Shown: positions 1 to 26,488 of the stretch, in pieces
Layout: every line of letters starts with the position of its first letter
How positions within the stretch are numbered: the stretch's first letter is position 1
From: Telmatactis stephensoni
Lineage: Eukaryota > Cnidaria > Anthozoa > Actiniaria > Isophelliidae
DNA: 64,000 nucleotides
Direction: 5' to 3'
Assembly: GCA_029948255.1 (NCBI GenBank)
Contig: JALIZF010001816.1
Span: forward strand, 434,001-498,000
The notes under the pieces: generated by a model
What the model saw: the letters and a program-made list of their open reading frames with translations, nothing else
Told to the model about the DNA's origin: nothing
The model's database searches: none
Made by a program: the position numbers and the translations under genes

Positions 1-162
1 CGTCTTTTACACGTATAAGATTGCAGAATACGTCTTGGTAACAGTCATATTCGCATTCAGCATGAAAAATCAGTTTAGAATAGTTATGTTACCAGCCTCT
101 ACCCCAAAAATGCCTCCAGGTATCTGATTTTTCGAAAATGCGCCTAGTCTAAGCCAGAAACA
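1..162 (-). repeat. Dispersed repeat A, copy 1 (cut by window edge)
   Basis: The segment reads as the reverse complement of 25283-25463, with shared blocks such as CCTCTACCCCAAAATGCC-like and TTACCAAGACGTATTCTGCA, and only scattered differences. It contains no ORF. The family is not recognised. Confidence 0.75.
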
Positions 163-285
163 AGAATTTCGTTTCGTCCAAAATCATGCATCCATATCAG
201 ATTGCCCAACATTAGCGTTTTTCATATCGTTTTGGGAAGGCACACATCTCATGCAGTACATCAATAAAAGCCAGAAAGTAAACAA

Positions 286-536
286 ATAAACAAACAAAGA
301 AACGAACGAGCAAAAGAACGAACGAATGAAAGAAGAAAGAACGAAATAACGAAAGAAAGAACAAACCAACAATATAATTGAAAAAATAACGAAAGAAAGA
401 AAGAAAGAAAGAATGAACGAAAAAAAGGAACGAACGAACGAACGAACGAAGCAATAAAACAAACAAACAAACAAACAAACAAACAGATAATGCGGATAAA
501 TAAATAAATAAACAAACAAACAAACAAACAAACAAA

Positions 537-619
<83 letters not shown>

Positions 620-770
620 ATGAATGAATGAATGAATGAATGAATGAATGAATGAATGAATGAATGAATGAATGAATGAATGAATGAATGAATAGATAGA
701 TAGATAGATGAATAAATATATAGATTAATTAATAAGTGAATGAATGCATCAATAAATAAACCAAACAAGC
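286..770. repeat. Tetranucleotide microsatellite (AAAC/AAAG/AAAT/AATG)
   Basis: Runs of AAAC, GAAA, AAAT, AATG and TAGA units follow each other for almost 500 bp. The long open frames on the minus strand here are low-complexity translations of the repeat and are not genes. Confidence 0.95.
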
Positions 771-999
771 AAACCAAACCATTGAATGGATAAATGAATA
801 TTTATTTGAAATGAATAAATGAATTTATTATCTGATGCCCACTGATGCAACTCCACCGATGAGCGACTCACTGAACTTATTCCCTGATCCTTTTGGGCAA
901 AGTGTGAAAATTTTTGAAATACCAGTTACCAGGCCACAACCGTTGTCAAAGTAAAGATGGCGGACAACACGTGAGGTTTGTCAATGAAAGACAAAATTT

Positions 1000-1155
1000 C
1001 TTTTCTGTGTTTCTGTCATTGACACTGCTTTTCTTCCTTGGATACCAAGACCAGAAATGAATTTTTGTACTACACTGCCTTTGTACAGTAGCAGTTCCTA
1101 GCAAAGACCTGTAGTTTTTTCCCGGTTTTCACTTCTCAACGTCAACAACCGGACC
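1000..1155 (+). promoter_or_regulatory. Putative GPAM 5' leader and start context
   Basis: This stretch precedes the GPAM start codon. The ATG at 1156 sits in a strong context (ACCATGG). No TATA box is obvious, and the transcription start cannot be placed from sequence alone. Confidence 0.4.
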
Positions 1156-16339
<15,184 letters not shown>

Positions 16340-16375
16340 TTTGTGTGATAAGAGGATATACGTGGAGAGGAGGGA

Positions 16376-16620
16376 CCCTTCTCCCCCCCACCTTTCCCGC
16401 TCCTCCCGAGGTGGCCTGATACCCCTCCTCATCCTCTCGCCCTCCCCATGAGGCTTCTCATCTTCTCCCCTCCCCCACTTCCCGAGGGCCTGATACGTCC
16501 TACCCTCTCCTCCCCCCGAGTGCCTGATACCCTTTCCCATCTCTCCTCCCCCTCCCCCCGAGGGCAGGATACCCTACCCCCTACCCTCTCATCCCCTCCC
16601 CCGACCCCGATGGCCTGATG
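16376..16620 (+). repeat. C/T-rich minisatellite in the GPAM 3' region
   Basis: Degenerate units of CTCCTCCCCC plus GAGGGCCTGATACCC repeat several times directly after the GPAM stop codon, so they may lie in its 3' UTR. Confidence 0.85.
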
Positions 16621-16762
16621 TCGGCCGCTTGATGAGGTTCTGCATTATGTGTCCTATGCCCCATTCTTCCTTCAGAGAACTTGGAAACTTGTTCTGAGTT
16701 GGTTTAAATGCTGTCAAAATTCATACATTTGTTGGTAAAGACAAATCATTTTATATGGATTA

Positions 16763-16768
16763 TATTAA
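16763..16768 (+). terminator. Candidate GPAM poly(A) signal (ATTAAA)
   Basis: This is the first plausible signal variant that I see, about 425 bp after the GPAM stop codon. Confidence 0.35.
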
Positions 16769-16889
16769 ATTTATTTGAATATTGCTTTGGTCAAAAGTCT
16801 AACTGAGTTACGGGGACCCATGAAAGGCCCACTGAATATAATCTGCGGGAAACTCACGAAAGAATTTGCCCGTAAAGTTAAACACCAAA

Positions 16890-17545
16890 AAAATCATAAT
16901 TGGAAAAAGAAAAAAAAAGGGAAAGTAGGGAAAAAAACAACAACAACAACAAAAAAAAAAAGAACGAAAGAAAAAGAAAACGCGAACTGAGTAACACACA
17001 GAAACTTTTTAACGAGATTGTCAAGGGCTTTGTTTCCTGCAACTTGAAATGCAACTGTCCCGGCAAATCTGACATATTCGAGTTACGGTGTTCAGAGAGT
17101 TGTGCGCGTCTGGCACCACCACTCACCAGCAACCTTTCATAATAGAAGGAAAGGTAATCTACAGGCTTTTGGGATTATTTCTCAGTTTCCCATCAATTCC
17201 TTGAGATTGTCATGTGAACGGTAGGATAGGATACGTAATTTGTCACATTGCGAACTTTACCACAGCTAGAACATCACTGAGTTGACCCAGTTTCTTTTTG
17301 CTATGAATTATTTACTTTTTTGCTGCAACTGAAAGGTAATATGAAGTTCGAGTGTGCAGCACCTTGCTTTCAGTTTTTATTTCGATATTGTTTTCCAGTT
17401 ACGTATTTATCTTAAACGTTTTTGTATTAAACGGAAACGCAGCTCCGCAGCTCGATAAATGAAAGAAAAGAAGAAAGAAAGAGAGACAAAGAGAGAGAAA
17501 GAAAGAAAAAGAAAAAAAAACAACAGAAAAGCCTCTGGAACTAGG
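16890..17545. other. Intergenic DNA with A-rich and GA-rich simple repeats
   Basis: A-rich and CAA tracts lie near 16900-16985 and a GA-rich tract at 17458-17545. I see no gene between them. Confidence 0.6.
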
Positions 17546-18563
17546 CTATACAAAACAAGACAAAACAAAAAAATTGTGCGTGTTTTCAAACCAACATAAC
17601 GTACTCAAACTGTTGCGTGACATGGTGATCGGGGACGCGGAACACTGTTTTGTTTGCATATAATTTGCATATTGCTTTGACTTCACAAACAGCGTACTTT
17701 TATGTGATCAGTGGATCGATTCGTTGAGTGAACAATTTTAAACTGATCGCTCATAACGAACGTTGCTTTGGCATCGATGACACCAGATAAAAGTGTGTGA
17801 TAAACTGAGTGGTTTCGCAAGTGAACAAGGAATGATGTTCATCTTAGTGTCCACAGGTAGGTATTCAATTAATCTGTAGTTTAACGTACAACATTGGTGA
17901 AAAAAAATCTTATATCGTTTACACGCTTAGAACTCGGTTAATATTGCACTCGGAATTTCCCTGTCGATGTGTACTTGCAACCATCTATATATGATTTCGC
18001 TCGTCGTTTGCCGCAGTCAATCTGACAAAAGTGGTATATGAGAAACGAAGAGTTTTAGGACAATTATGGCTATTAATCTGATTTATGCAATCAAACTGCT
18101 GAACTATCAAAATATACAGTGTTACGTGTTACTAGCAACGTACGTATAGGGCCACGTGAGTTTATTGTTACTTTCATCATTGATGCCCCAATTAGGAAAG
18201 AATAAGTTACAATACAAAATAACGACTACAAACACCTCTATAACTTTACAAAAATGGGCAGGAATTAGCTTTTGTTCGTCGTCAAAAGTAGTGCTGTACA
18301 ATGAATTGGGAATATATAGACGCTTCTAAAGTATACCTTAAAGTGTTTGTTTCCGGTTTCACTATTTCGTTACTTGTGAACGTGCCATTTCACCGGCTCC
18401 GATCACTGAGAGAATGAAATACATTTATACATATAAAATAATCATCAGCATTAGTAGTTAGTCATATAAGGCTGGAGAATGGCCCCCTGGGACGCTACGA
18501 AGTAGGAGGCTAGCGGGTCCTAGCGGACTCCATTTCTTTTTTAGTAATAAGTAAACCAACAGT
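17546..18563 (+). other. Intergenic; possible noncoding 5' exon for complexin
   Basis: No coding region is seen. A good donor (CCACAG followed by GTAGGT at 17857) and a good acceptor (TATTTTCAG ending at 19127) could join a leader exon to the complexin gene. This is inference from two splice-like strings only. Confidence 0.25.
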
Positions 18564-18699
18564 AGAGCAGATTTCGTATGAGTGTGAAACTGTGCCGTGA
18601 CCGTGTCAGTGCCATGTTGTCTATAAAAACATTCGAAATTCCTGTCCTTACGCGTGATCGTGCGGTGCCGTTTTCACAGTCATACGAAATCTATTCTAG
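18564..18699 (+). mobile_element. Repeat family D (MITE-like), copy 2
   Basis: Inverted ends AGCAGATTTCGTATGAGTGT and ACAGTCATACGAAATCTATT. The interior GTGCCGTGACCGTGTCAG is shared with the copy at 20688-20840. Confidence 0.75.
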
Positions 18700-19120
18700 A
18701 TAGAAAGAAAAGCAAGTGTCAAGGGAGGAGAGGGTGGGCAAGCAGAATGGTCCCAAAAGAAATAGTACCGCCCATCAAAGGCTCCGACCCAGGGGTACCA
18801 TCACGGGAAGAGAGGGTCTGGCAAGCAAAACGAAAAAACAATCAACCAAATGCTGCTCGTGAGATAAGGTCTTTGCTAGCCCCAGTTTTTCCCATTGTAT
18901 ATGTAGATGCAATGCTCTCCCTTAGGGAATAAAAGCGAATTCTTTGCTTGAGGTGATAGGGGCAATACACTATGAAAATGACGTTTCAAAAAAGAAACGT
19001 TTACTCCAAGAAGTTTGTATTTGGAAAACACTGAGGCAAACGAATAAGATTTATACAGAAAATTAAATGTAATTCCAACAAAAAGAGAGAATTAAAACAT
19101 TTGGTTTTTGTATATCTATA
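18700..19120. other. Intergenic, no gene seen
   Basis: A short open frame crosses 18654-18932, but it starts inside a repeat, shows no family features and is not supported. Confidence 0.4.
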
Positions 19121-19206
19121 TTTTCAGATCTGAGTCATAAAAATAGCCAACATATAAATTAAAGAAATCAATTACAATTTGATTGGTTAATAAATTATCA
19201 CAAATT

Positions 19207-19608
19207 ATGGCAAGTTTTGCCGCCAAGTACCTTGTATCTAATGCCACTGCTGGAGTAAGAGACAAAGTGGGTGATATTGGCAAACAGTTTTCTCAAGAAG
19301 AGCAAATAAAAACCGAAGATATCGAAAGGGTGGAAAAACAGCTTTACAAAGAAGAACAAGCTCGGAAAAGAAAACATGTAGCCATGGAAAGCAAGAGGTC
19401 AAAGGAACGTGAACGAATACGAATGAAGTATGGGATTGAAAAGAGCAAGAGACACGAACCCACTGAAACTCATTCGGCAATCCTACTAAGAAATCCATCA
19501 AGAGAAAATGAGCGAGACCTACTAATTCAACAAGATGATAATGACGATGATGAATGTTGTCCTTGTTGTAATTTTCAATCTTGTTTTCCTTGTTTTAAGA
19601 CGAAATAG
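19207..19608 (+). CDS. Complexin-like SNARE regulator (intronless, 133 aa)
   Basis: Complexins are small cytosolic proteins that bind assembled SNARE bundles and clamp or promote vesicle fusion. The protein has the family length (vertebrate complexin-1 is about 134 residues), an N-terminal MASFAAKYLVSNATAGV segment, a charged accessory helix (about 30-48) and the central helix with RKRKHVAMESKRSKERERI followed by RMKYGIEK (about 52-80), the complexin signature. The tail is acidic (DDNDDDE) and ends in seven cysteines, CCPCCNFQSCFPCF, which suggests palmitoylation instead of a CAAX box. I chose the ATG at 19207 because the upstream frame has only a TTG. The coding part has no intron; a spliced leader exon or a retrocopy are both possible. 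Transcription is tail-to-tail with POMK. Confidence 0.85.
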   Translation: MASFAAKYLVSNATAGVRDKVGDIGKQFSQEEQIKTEDIERVEKQLYKEEQARKRKHVAMESKRSKERERIRMKYGIEKSKRHEPTETHSAILLRNPSRENERDLLIQQDDNDDDECCPCCNFQSCFPCFKTK

Positions 19609-19657
19609 ACTCATAGTTAAAAATATTCTGACACAAATTACACAAATCTTGCACTTA

Positions 19658-19663
19658 ATTAAA
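19658..19663 (+). terminator. Candidate complexin poly(A) signal (ATTAAA)
   Basis: It lies 50 bp after the complexin stop codon. Confidence 0.45.
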
Positions 19664-19887
19664 GAACAATTCAACTGATTGAAGCCGTCTCTATATATAT
19701 TGATTCACTGCTTAGTTAGTATGTATGTAGTTATATACTACGCGATTGCAAAGACGCGTTTATGGCGAGTTCAACAGTTGGTCGCAGACTCATGACATTG
19801 ATGCTCTATCGCCTCGAGAAATTAGATAAGCTAGACAAGGGGGCATTTGCCTAAGCTTTCCCAGTCGTCTCCCGTTGTCCCTCCCAC

Positions 19888-20112
19888 TTAGGCACCGATT
19901 ACATGACGATTTTCAGCCCGGGCTGACATTTCAGCCCAGTCAGATTTCCTCATAGATTGGTACAAAGCTGGTAGTATTTTAGGAGCTGGGGGAGGAGGAC
20001 GAGCTGTACTTGCTAAAGAGAAAGAATCCCGGGCTGATTTTTGTCTAAATCTTTTCCTCGCCGGGCTGAAATTTCAGCTCGGGCTGAAAGTCGTCATGTA
20101 ATCGGGGCCTAA
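19888..20112. mobile_element. MITE with TTAGGCACCGATTACATGAC termini
   Basis: An inverted repeat of about 50 bp opens TTAGGCACCGATTACATGAC and closes GTCATGTAATCGGGGCCTAA. Inside, CAGCCCGGGCTGA-type blocks also repeat in both orientations. Confidence 0.88.
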
Positions 20113-20119
20113 GATCCCT

Positions 20120-20515
20120 ACGGGAGGGGGTCCTAGGGGTTTGCGGGATTGCGGGATTGACCATTTCTTTGTGCGGTATTTTACAAAAAAAATTGCGGTA
20201 TTGCGGGATTCTCAAACCCTGCGGTATGCGGTATTTTCTTTTTTTAGCTGCGGTATTACGGGAAAAACGATTTGAAATTGCGGTAATGCGGGATTTTTGA
20301 GCCCTGCGAGATGCGGGATTTTGCTTCTGTCGCTCGATAGAAAATTTCATGGCGTGAGGTCCCGTGGGAGTGGTATTTCGAATTTTTCGTGTGGTGAGCC
20401 GTATTTTCGAATTTTTCAAGCGGGATTGCGGGATTGACCATTTTTTTGTGCGGGATTGCGTTTTTTTCGAATTTTTCGTGCGGGATTGCGGTATTCGTAA
20501 CCCCCCTAGGCCCCC
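20120..20515. repeat. GCGGGATT / GCGGTATT minisatellite
   Basis: Variable units of GCGGGATTGCGG with AATTTTTCGTG spacers repeat for about 400 bp. Minus-strand open frames across it are low-complexity artefacts. Confidence 0.9.
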
Positions 20516-20687
20516 CTCCTACGGCGAGTAAAGCGGGATGATGTGATGAACCACTTACTTACAATTTTTGCTGGATCTACAGTTACTAGTACGCGACAAA
20601 GAATTAACGCGCGCTCTCAAGATATGTGTCGTTCTCAAAATCAGGTGGCCACTCCTTTAAAACGTCTTCAGTAGGTTTTCATGCTAT

Positions 20688-20840
20688 GGAGCAGATTTCG
20701 TGTGAGTGCGAAACGGACCGTGCCGTGCCGTAACCGTGTCAGCGCCGTGATGTCTGTAAATTAAAAACCTTCGAAATTCCTGTCGTAACCGTGCCGTGAC
20801 CATGCGGTACCGTTTTAATAGTCATACGAAATCTACTCTA
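20688..20840 (+). mobile_element. Repeat family D (MITE-like), copy 3
   Basis: Inverted ends AGCAGATTTCGTGTGAGTG and TAGTCATACGAAATCTACT. It is the same family as 18564-18699. Confidence 0.75.
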
Positions 20841-21128
20841 ATGGAGTTAAGTCAGAAGAAACCCTAATGATCAGCCTTTCTTATAACCCTTGTAACAAAA
20901 GAGAGAAGACGTACATATAATTGGGAACAAAGCAATTTAAAATGGGTACCTAGTACGTGAAATGCGCTTGTGTTTTGCCCGGACACACGATGCAATTGTT
21001 TGCTGCAACATTGCGCGCAACACAGTTGCGTCGCGGTGTGTCCACCCCTGCTATGTCGTGAGAAGTTGCAGAAAAAAATGCAGAATCTGCATGAACCGTC
21101 GATATGACAAATGAATTTCAAAACTTGC

Positions 21129-21134
21129 TTTATT
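21129..21134 (-). terminator. POMK poly(A) signal (AATAAA)
   Basis: A perfect AATAAA on the minus strand, about 210 bp after the POMK stop codon. Confidence 0.6.
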
Positions 21135-21342
21135 AAAACTCGTTAAAATCTGCAGATAAATAATTTTTCAATTTTATATAATCTACCTAGTAATTAAATT
21201 TGTTTGGCTCCTATGTGTTTCTTCGGCTTGTTTCTGCAGTTAATTCACTAATATTTCCTGTTAAAACTGCTTGTCAGGATTTGTCCAATGTTGAAATATA
21301 ACACTATTGTGGACCGTTATGTTTAGGTCAGTCTATCAAAAT

Positions 21343-24300
21343 TCATATTTCATCCTTAATTCCAGATTTCACAATATCAGAAACTTTATAATATTCCTTT
21401 AAAACTTCACCAGCAGATGGTCGAAATTGAGGGTCACTACTCCTACATCTCTCATGCAAAAGTAACAATAATCTTCTAATATAATTAGCATTATTAACCC
21501 TAGCAAGTAGTTTGTCTACTACACTAGGAATTCTCCATATGTCTATCTTTTCATCATAACTTGGCATATCAGCATCATTAAATTCTTGATCCTCAAAAGG
21601 CCATAATTGTTCTGGGGCCACAAAACTACCAGTAATCTGTCTCTTCCCACATTTAATGTATCTATGTTGTTTATGGTCTACCTGTGGTAGGGCATCGACA
21701 TCGTTAAGCACCAAGTGAAAGTCTTTTGTTATAAGATACTGTGATAAAGTTTTATCAATATCATTCGAATCACACATAACTCTTGTTCCTAATGGACTGT
21801 TATGCAGAAAGTCAATAATAGAAATGTAGTCGAGGCTGAGTTGAAATCTTGTCTGTAAAGTATCATACTGGGCTAATGTTGGTGTTTGTAGTAATGTGTC
21901 TAAGTCTTCTGCAGATCCATAGGGATGATAAGCTGTCACCATCTGAAAGATTAATATAGTTTTACTTGAATTATTAGTCTTTTAAGTTAGACATCCTTTT
22001 AGTCCTGCTTAGTTTTCAGTTTTACTCAGGACAGTTAGGGAGGGGAGGGGAGGGGGTTTAAACTGGAGACTTGTAAGATCTCTGTTACATATTTTGGGGC
22101 CTACTGTAATAGACCATTTCATAGTTGTCGTGGCTCAACCTCAGCCTAGACAGCGAGTAATATATTCTTTAGAAATTGACTGCAGCCCATGGTAATGTAA
22201 GGAATGCACACATCAACAAACAATCAAAACACTTTGAAATTCCACAGGCTGTAGTCAAATTCTAAAGAATATATTACACAGTGTCAAGGCTGAGGTTGAG
22301 CCACGACAACTGTGAAATGGTCTATTGGCACAGCTATTGTGGTGTCCCTGCCTAATAGGCAAAGCCAATAAAATAAAATAAAATAGTTTATATAGTTTAG
22401 TTGATTTGATTTTCCCTCACTACAAGAGAAGGGACACCATGACAGTTTTGTCAGCCAATTCACAGTGGGCCCTGTTGTATTATAGGCCAGACCACTCACA
22501 CACCAGCGAATTCATGGCCTAATCTCCCTGAATAGTGGTGTGGGTTCTTTAACATCCCTCAAATGAAAGGATAGGTGTAGTAGTTTTGGGAGGTTGGGCC
22601 TACAGTTTAATGTCCTTATCTCAGAAGACATGAAGGTCTAACCATTTGCCGATGTAATTACAAAGGCAACACTTTCTCCCCACTTATTTAACAACCCTGA
22701 GTGTTGGGTGTCAGGTGTTTTGTTGTGAAAACTTCTAGAGTATCCCACCACTTTAGCAACAATCTTTGCATTAAGAGATTTGATATTTACGTTCCCTGTT
22801 TCCTTGATGTGTTGATTGAACAATCAAGGAATCAGGATGTACACTGTACTATTGAAATATGATGAAACAAAATGAATAACTATTTGCTTTGATCCCTATT
22901 GACTTATTCATTTGGTTAAGTGACTTATTGATTGAAATGAGCAAAACTGTTTCTTATGGAATCTGTCTATAATATCTAGATGGAATATGTGATTTAAGCC
23001 ACTTGCCAATATGACAAATATTATATGACAAATAAGGAAAGTTGAAGTGCCTTGTTGCACACCCTATGAGAGACAGGGAAAAAATTCCCTGACTCAAGTG
23101 GGACTCAAACCCACTGGGATACATTCCAGTGCTCTACCAATTGAGCTATCGAGTTGACAATGGGAGTGATCATGGGTACTGATGCATACAGTCACTTGAG
23201 AAAACGTTGTTGCTGAACTGCTTGGCAACTACATGACTAGCTTGAACTGGAGCATGGGTAAAACTACTGAAGCACTTATTATTTTTACTCATGCTATAGA
23301 ATATAATCATGGAGAATATGCAGCTCTAATGAATGTATGCCTTCATGCTCTGCAAAAAGATAACAAGAGCCGTTATGATTCTTTCTTAGTGAAAGAGCTT
23401 CTTCAGTTTTCTTGCCCAGGGGCCGGTTGTACGAAGGGTGAATAGCGCTATCCAGCAGATAAATCCTTATCCAGCGAATAAAATCTATACAAAATCTATA
23501 CAGTGGATAACTCTTATCCGGTGGATAACTTTATCCAACCTTTGTACAACCGGGCCCAGGACTTTTGTTATCCATTAACCACTTGCCAACATTAATCTTT
23601 GCTGTATGCTTGATGCATGAATAATTAAAATGGAAACAATGCGAGCTCAACAAATGGCTAATAATATGTGTAGCTTAGTGCTAGTTTTCAATGATTTCTA
23701 CCCGTACTCTAGCCCTTCTGCGACAATGTTTTTTTCAAACGATTGCATGTATACACCACAGCTCAGTTTGGAGTCCTACTTCAGTATGACAGAGACTTTT
23801 GCTGCTGTCCCCTAGTACTTGTAGTGAGGCACATCAAATTTCTATATTATATTTCTATCTAAGACTTATAATTTCAATTTCTAGCATCTAGAATACTCAT
23901 TATCTTGATTAATGCAGTTCAAATATAGCTAATTCAATTAACGTTGTCGCTGAAAAAAGCCTAAAGCCTAAAGCTTTGAGAGCGGAATCGTGAAAAATGT
24001 TTATCACCGTGACATCACTGACAATAAGAAACTCATTGTAGGTTTGCAAATTCTACAACTTGGACACATATTCCTTAATTTCTCAGATAGCCTACAGCGA
24101 AGTTTGTTAGTAAACAAAAGATAGTTGAAAGGCTTTAGCCTTTAGGCTTTTTTAGCGACAACGTTAATTGAAATAGCTATATATACCAAGACAATAAGAC
24201 TTATGGAGTATATTTTGAACATAATAAAAATAATGGAGGAATGAATTACCTCTAGGCTCTCAAAACATATACCAATAAGCTGTATAATGTACTTGCTTCC

Positions 24301-24726
24301 TTGTAGACCTCGTACCATGTTCAGTCCATGTAAACAATCTTCAGAATAAATATCGTATGCACACACAGAATACACAACATCATAACCGAACCAATCGGCT
24401 AAATAGACTACTTTGACAGCATTCAAATGCCCTGGTTTACCAAGACGTTTTCTAGTTCTGACATCATGTGAGATATTATCACAATTTAGCCATGACATGC
24501 AGCCAATCCAGCCAGCCATACTAAATTCACCAACAGGACATAGCACACACGAACCATTCACTGGGTAATAATTAGCAGGGCAATCCAGATTGCTTACGTT
24601 GTGCGAATTCAAAGTTCTTTCTACAGCCTTTGTAGTAAATATGTTGATAATATATTGATAAGTAAAATATAGAGAAGCAAAAAGTAAAAATATTGCTATT
24701 TGAAAGATCTTCCACAACACCGCCAT
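21343..24726 (-). CDS. POMK: Protein O-mannose kinase (complete, two exons, 358 aa)
   Basis: POMK (SGK196) phosphorylates position 6 of the O-mannose in core M3 glycans of alpha-dystroglycan, in the ER lumen. Exon 1 is 24726-24250 (159 codons) and exon 2 is 21942-21343 (199 codons plus stop); the phase-0 intron has GT-AG ends. The total of 358 residues compares with about 350 in vertebrates. A single N-terminal membrane anchor (about 6-28) fits a type II protein, followed by a Cys-rich luminal stretch (CPANYYPVNGSC, about 49-60). Kinase features are RVMCDSND (catalytic-loop Asp217), LNDVDALP (metal-binding Asp240), APEQLWPF (268-275) and DEKIDIW (289-295). The beta-3 segment (VVYSVC) has no VAIK lysine, as in the vertebrate enzyme once called a pseudokinase. 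The intron holds several MITEs and SINE pieces. No defect is seen. Confidence 0.94.
22109..22326. mobile_element. MITE with AATAGACCATTTC termini (POMK intron)
   Basis: Inverted ends AATAGACCATTTCATAGTTG and CAACTGTGAAATGGTCTATT extend for about 45 bp. The first eight bases match the termini of the element at 4490-4678. Confidence 0.87.
22480..22740 (-). repeat. SINE-like dispersed repeat piece (POMK intron)
   Basis: Blocks such as GTGTGGGTTCTTTAACATCC and CATTTGCCGATGTAATTAC look like the body of a common marine-invertebrate SINE that I recall. The tRNA head is not recognisable here, so both family and strand are uncertain. Confidence 0.45.
23040..23162 (-). mobile_element. tRNA-derived SINE (POMK intron)
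   Basis: The minus strand reads like a tRNA: GATAGCTCAATTGGTAGAGC (A box) and GGGTTTGAGTCCCAC (B box), with an anticodon-stem CTGG/CCAG. The acceptor stem is degenerate and a T-run follows, so I call it a SINE head, not a functional tRNA. Confidence 0.65.
23419..23556. mobile_element. MITE with GGGCCGGTTGTAC termini (POMK intron)
   Basis: Inverted ends GGGCCGGTTGTACGAAGG and CCTTTGTACAACCGGGCCC, with TATCCAGCGGATAA-like units inside. This type is, from memory, widespread in cnidarian and other marine invertebrate genomes. Confidence 0.85.
23922..24183. mobile_element. MITE with AATTAACGTTGTCGCT termini (POMK intron)
   Basis: Inverted ends TTCAATTAACGTTGTCGCTG and AGCGACAACGTTAATTGAA, with GCCTAAAGCCTAAAGC internal repeats. 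It ends about 65 bp from the POMK exon-1 donor. Confidence 0.85.
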
Positions 24727-25282
24727 GTTTGATGGCCGAGGAATACTGGAACGAATATAGAATTACTGGGTTTCCTGTGGTGAGGAAACCCAACACCAAA
24801 AACCTGTTTGTTCGCCAAGTTGTTGATAGGGGCCGCAACTCTTTTCATCCATTTTTACAATTTACACTGAAACAACGCTTTTCTAGACAAAGTGACAAAC
24901 GGCCTGACAACGCGCCGTTTTTAATCTAGATGGCATGACTAACTGTAACAAGAATTCAAAACTAGGAAATTTTACCACAACTTGTAATTTTCTGGCTTTC
25001 TGATTGGCTGTCAGCTATGATCAATAGGAGGACAGACACATTGATTTTGCGTCATCTGTCACGCAAAGCAAAATAAGTCAAACTTTTTGAAGTTTTACAT
25101 TTTTGTATATATTTTACATTTTTGAGCCAGTAGAATGACTACAAATATTGTAAGACTAATTGTTTTTACCTCGAAAATCGATAGCTATTAACAAAACCGC
25201 CAGGTTCATAACATTAAAAGAGCCCGATAAAAATGTACAAAATTTTGCGCGACTTTCACTCGGAGAGATGTTGATGTTGGAG
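24727..25282 (-). promoter_or_regulatory. POMK upstream region
   Basis: No gene is seen. A small inverted repeat (TGGGTTTCC...GGAAACCCA, 24767-24793) sits about 40 bp upstream of the POMK start codon, probably within the leader. No TATA box is obvious. Confidence 0.35.
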
Positions 25283-25463
25283 GTGAGGATGCGGTAAAAT
25301 TGTTTAGACTAGGCGCATTTTCGAAAAATCAGATACCTGGAGGCATTTTGGGGTAGAGGCTGGTAACATAACTATTCTAAACTGATTTTGCATGCTGAAT
25401 GCGAACATGACTGTTACCAAGACGTATTCTGCAATCTTATACAAGTAAATGACGTATTTTGTG
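25283..25463 (+). repeat. Dispersed repeat A, copy 2
   Basis: Inverted relative to 1-162 and about 90 percent identical by eye. The homology may extend further on the side lost at the window edge. Confidence 0.75.
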
Positions 25464-26094
25464 AATTGCTACAGTCATTTCATACTAACGGCTTTTTCAT
25501 GTAATTCCAAAAGTTCCCAAACTGAAAAACAATGACCATGGCTGGAAAGAGCATATCAAAATCAGTAAAACTGTGAAGTTTGAAAGATATCAGTTGAAAA
25601 ATCAAGGAGATACGAATTTTTAAAAATCGAAATTTGTTGGTATCTCTTGCATAACTGTAAGTGTTTTCATACAAAATTTCGTTTGAAAGCCTCCTAGGGA
25701 ACCAAGTCTAGCTACATGATTTGGAATTCAAATTTTCTGATCATGCACAGAGACAATTCCGGGGGGCGCGGCACTCCCATGGGGGATGACAGTCCTACCC
25801 GTTAGGGTTCAAAGTCACGGGTAGACACTTAGTATGAGTATGTCCCGAAGTTTGAAATCTTGTTTCTATGTATATGTTCCCATACTTCAGGGTCTAAATT
25901 GGTACTTAGAAAAAGGCACCTTTGTATGTTGCAGGCCTAGAATTTTAAGGAAATACAAAGTAGATTTCGCTGTCGAGTTGAGTATCGCTATAAATGGGGT
26001 AACATTTCAGTATGAGAGATATCATGATGGACATATAGTATAGATGTATCATGGACTACGGTCATGACGGGGATAACATTGTCTTGTCTACTTG
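25464..26094. other. Intergenic, no gene seen
   Basis: Only short uninformative frames are present. A GC-rich stretch near 25758-25790 looks like the edge of an old repeat. Confidence 0.4.
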
Positions 26095-26336
26095 AACGCT
26101 TATGATACCATATTTTTTCCAGTCCGCTCTTCTATTTAACGTCTTTACCTTACCTTCCTTTACTTTACCAAGAGACCATAATACTAAGAGAGCGAAACTC
26201 AGTATTGATGTCTGTGCGATGTTCGCGGCGACTAAGGCTATTTTTAGTAACTTCGCCATCGCGCGTGCAAGGCTCTCAAACAATAGAAATCCCGTCCGCG
26301 TGTACGTCAAAAATCAAATTCTACTGTTCTAGATTC
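26095..26336 (+). repeat. Dispersed repeat E, copy 1
   Basis: Shares CTAAGAGAGCGAAACTCAGT and GGCTATTTTTAGTAACTTCG with 29250-29480 (inverted). Its left part, TATTTAACGTC...CCTTACC, matches 45990-46060 (inverted). Confidence 0.75.
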
Positions 26337-26488
26337 TGTTCGGCCTTGCTTGCGCGCGATGGCGTTATCACTTAAAAGAAGACGCTATGATAGCGTTCAC
26401 TTGGGTAAAACGAGGAAGCTCGAGTAACAAAGCCTGCTTGCAAAGGCCACTTGGGTAATTTTGCACACCTGCATGCTCGGTCTATTAT

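Noticed and set aside
184..777. Long minus-strand open frames of about 200 codons
   Set aside because: They are translations of AAAT/AATG/AAAC microsatellite and have only low-complexity Ile/Phe/Leu/Ser sequence.
18654..18932. 92-codon ORF
   Set aside because: Starts inside repeat family D and shows no family features or codon pattern.
20045..20419. 124-codon minus-strand ORF
   Set aside because: It is the translation of the GCGGGATT minisatellite.
23090..23155. tRNA gene on the minus strand
   Set aside because: Acceptor stem does not pair well and a SINE-like tail follows.
24142..24249. Extension of POMK exon 1 to a 194-codon ORF
   Set aside because: Homology stops at the donor at 24249; the extension lies in the intron and a MITE.
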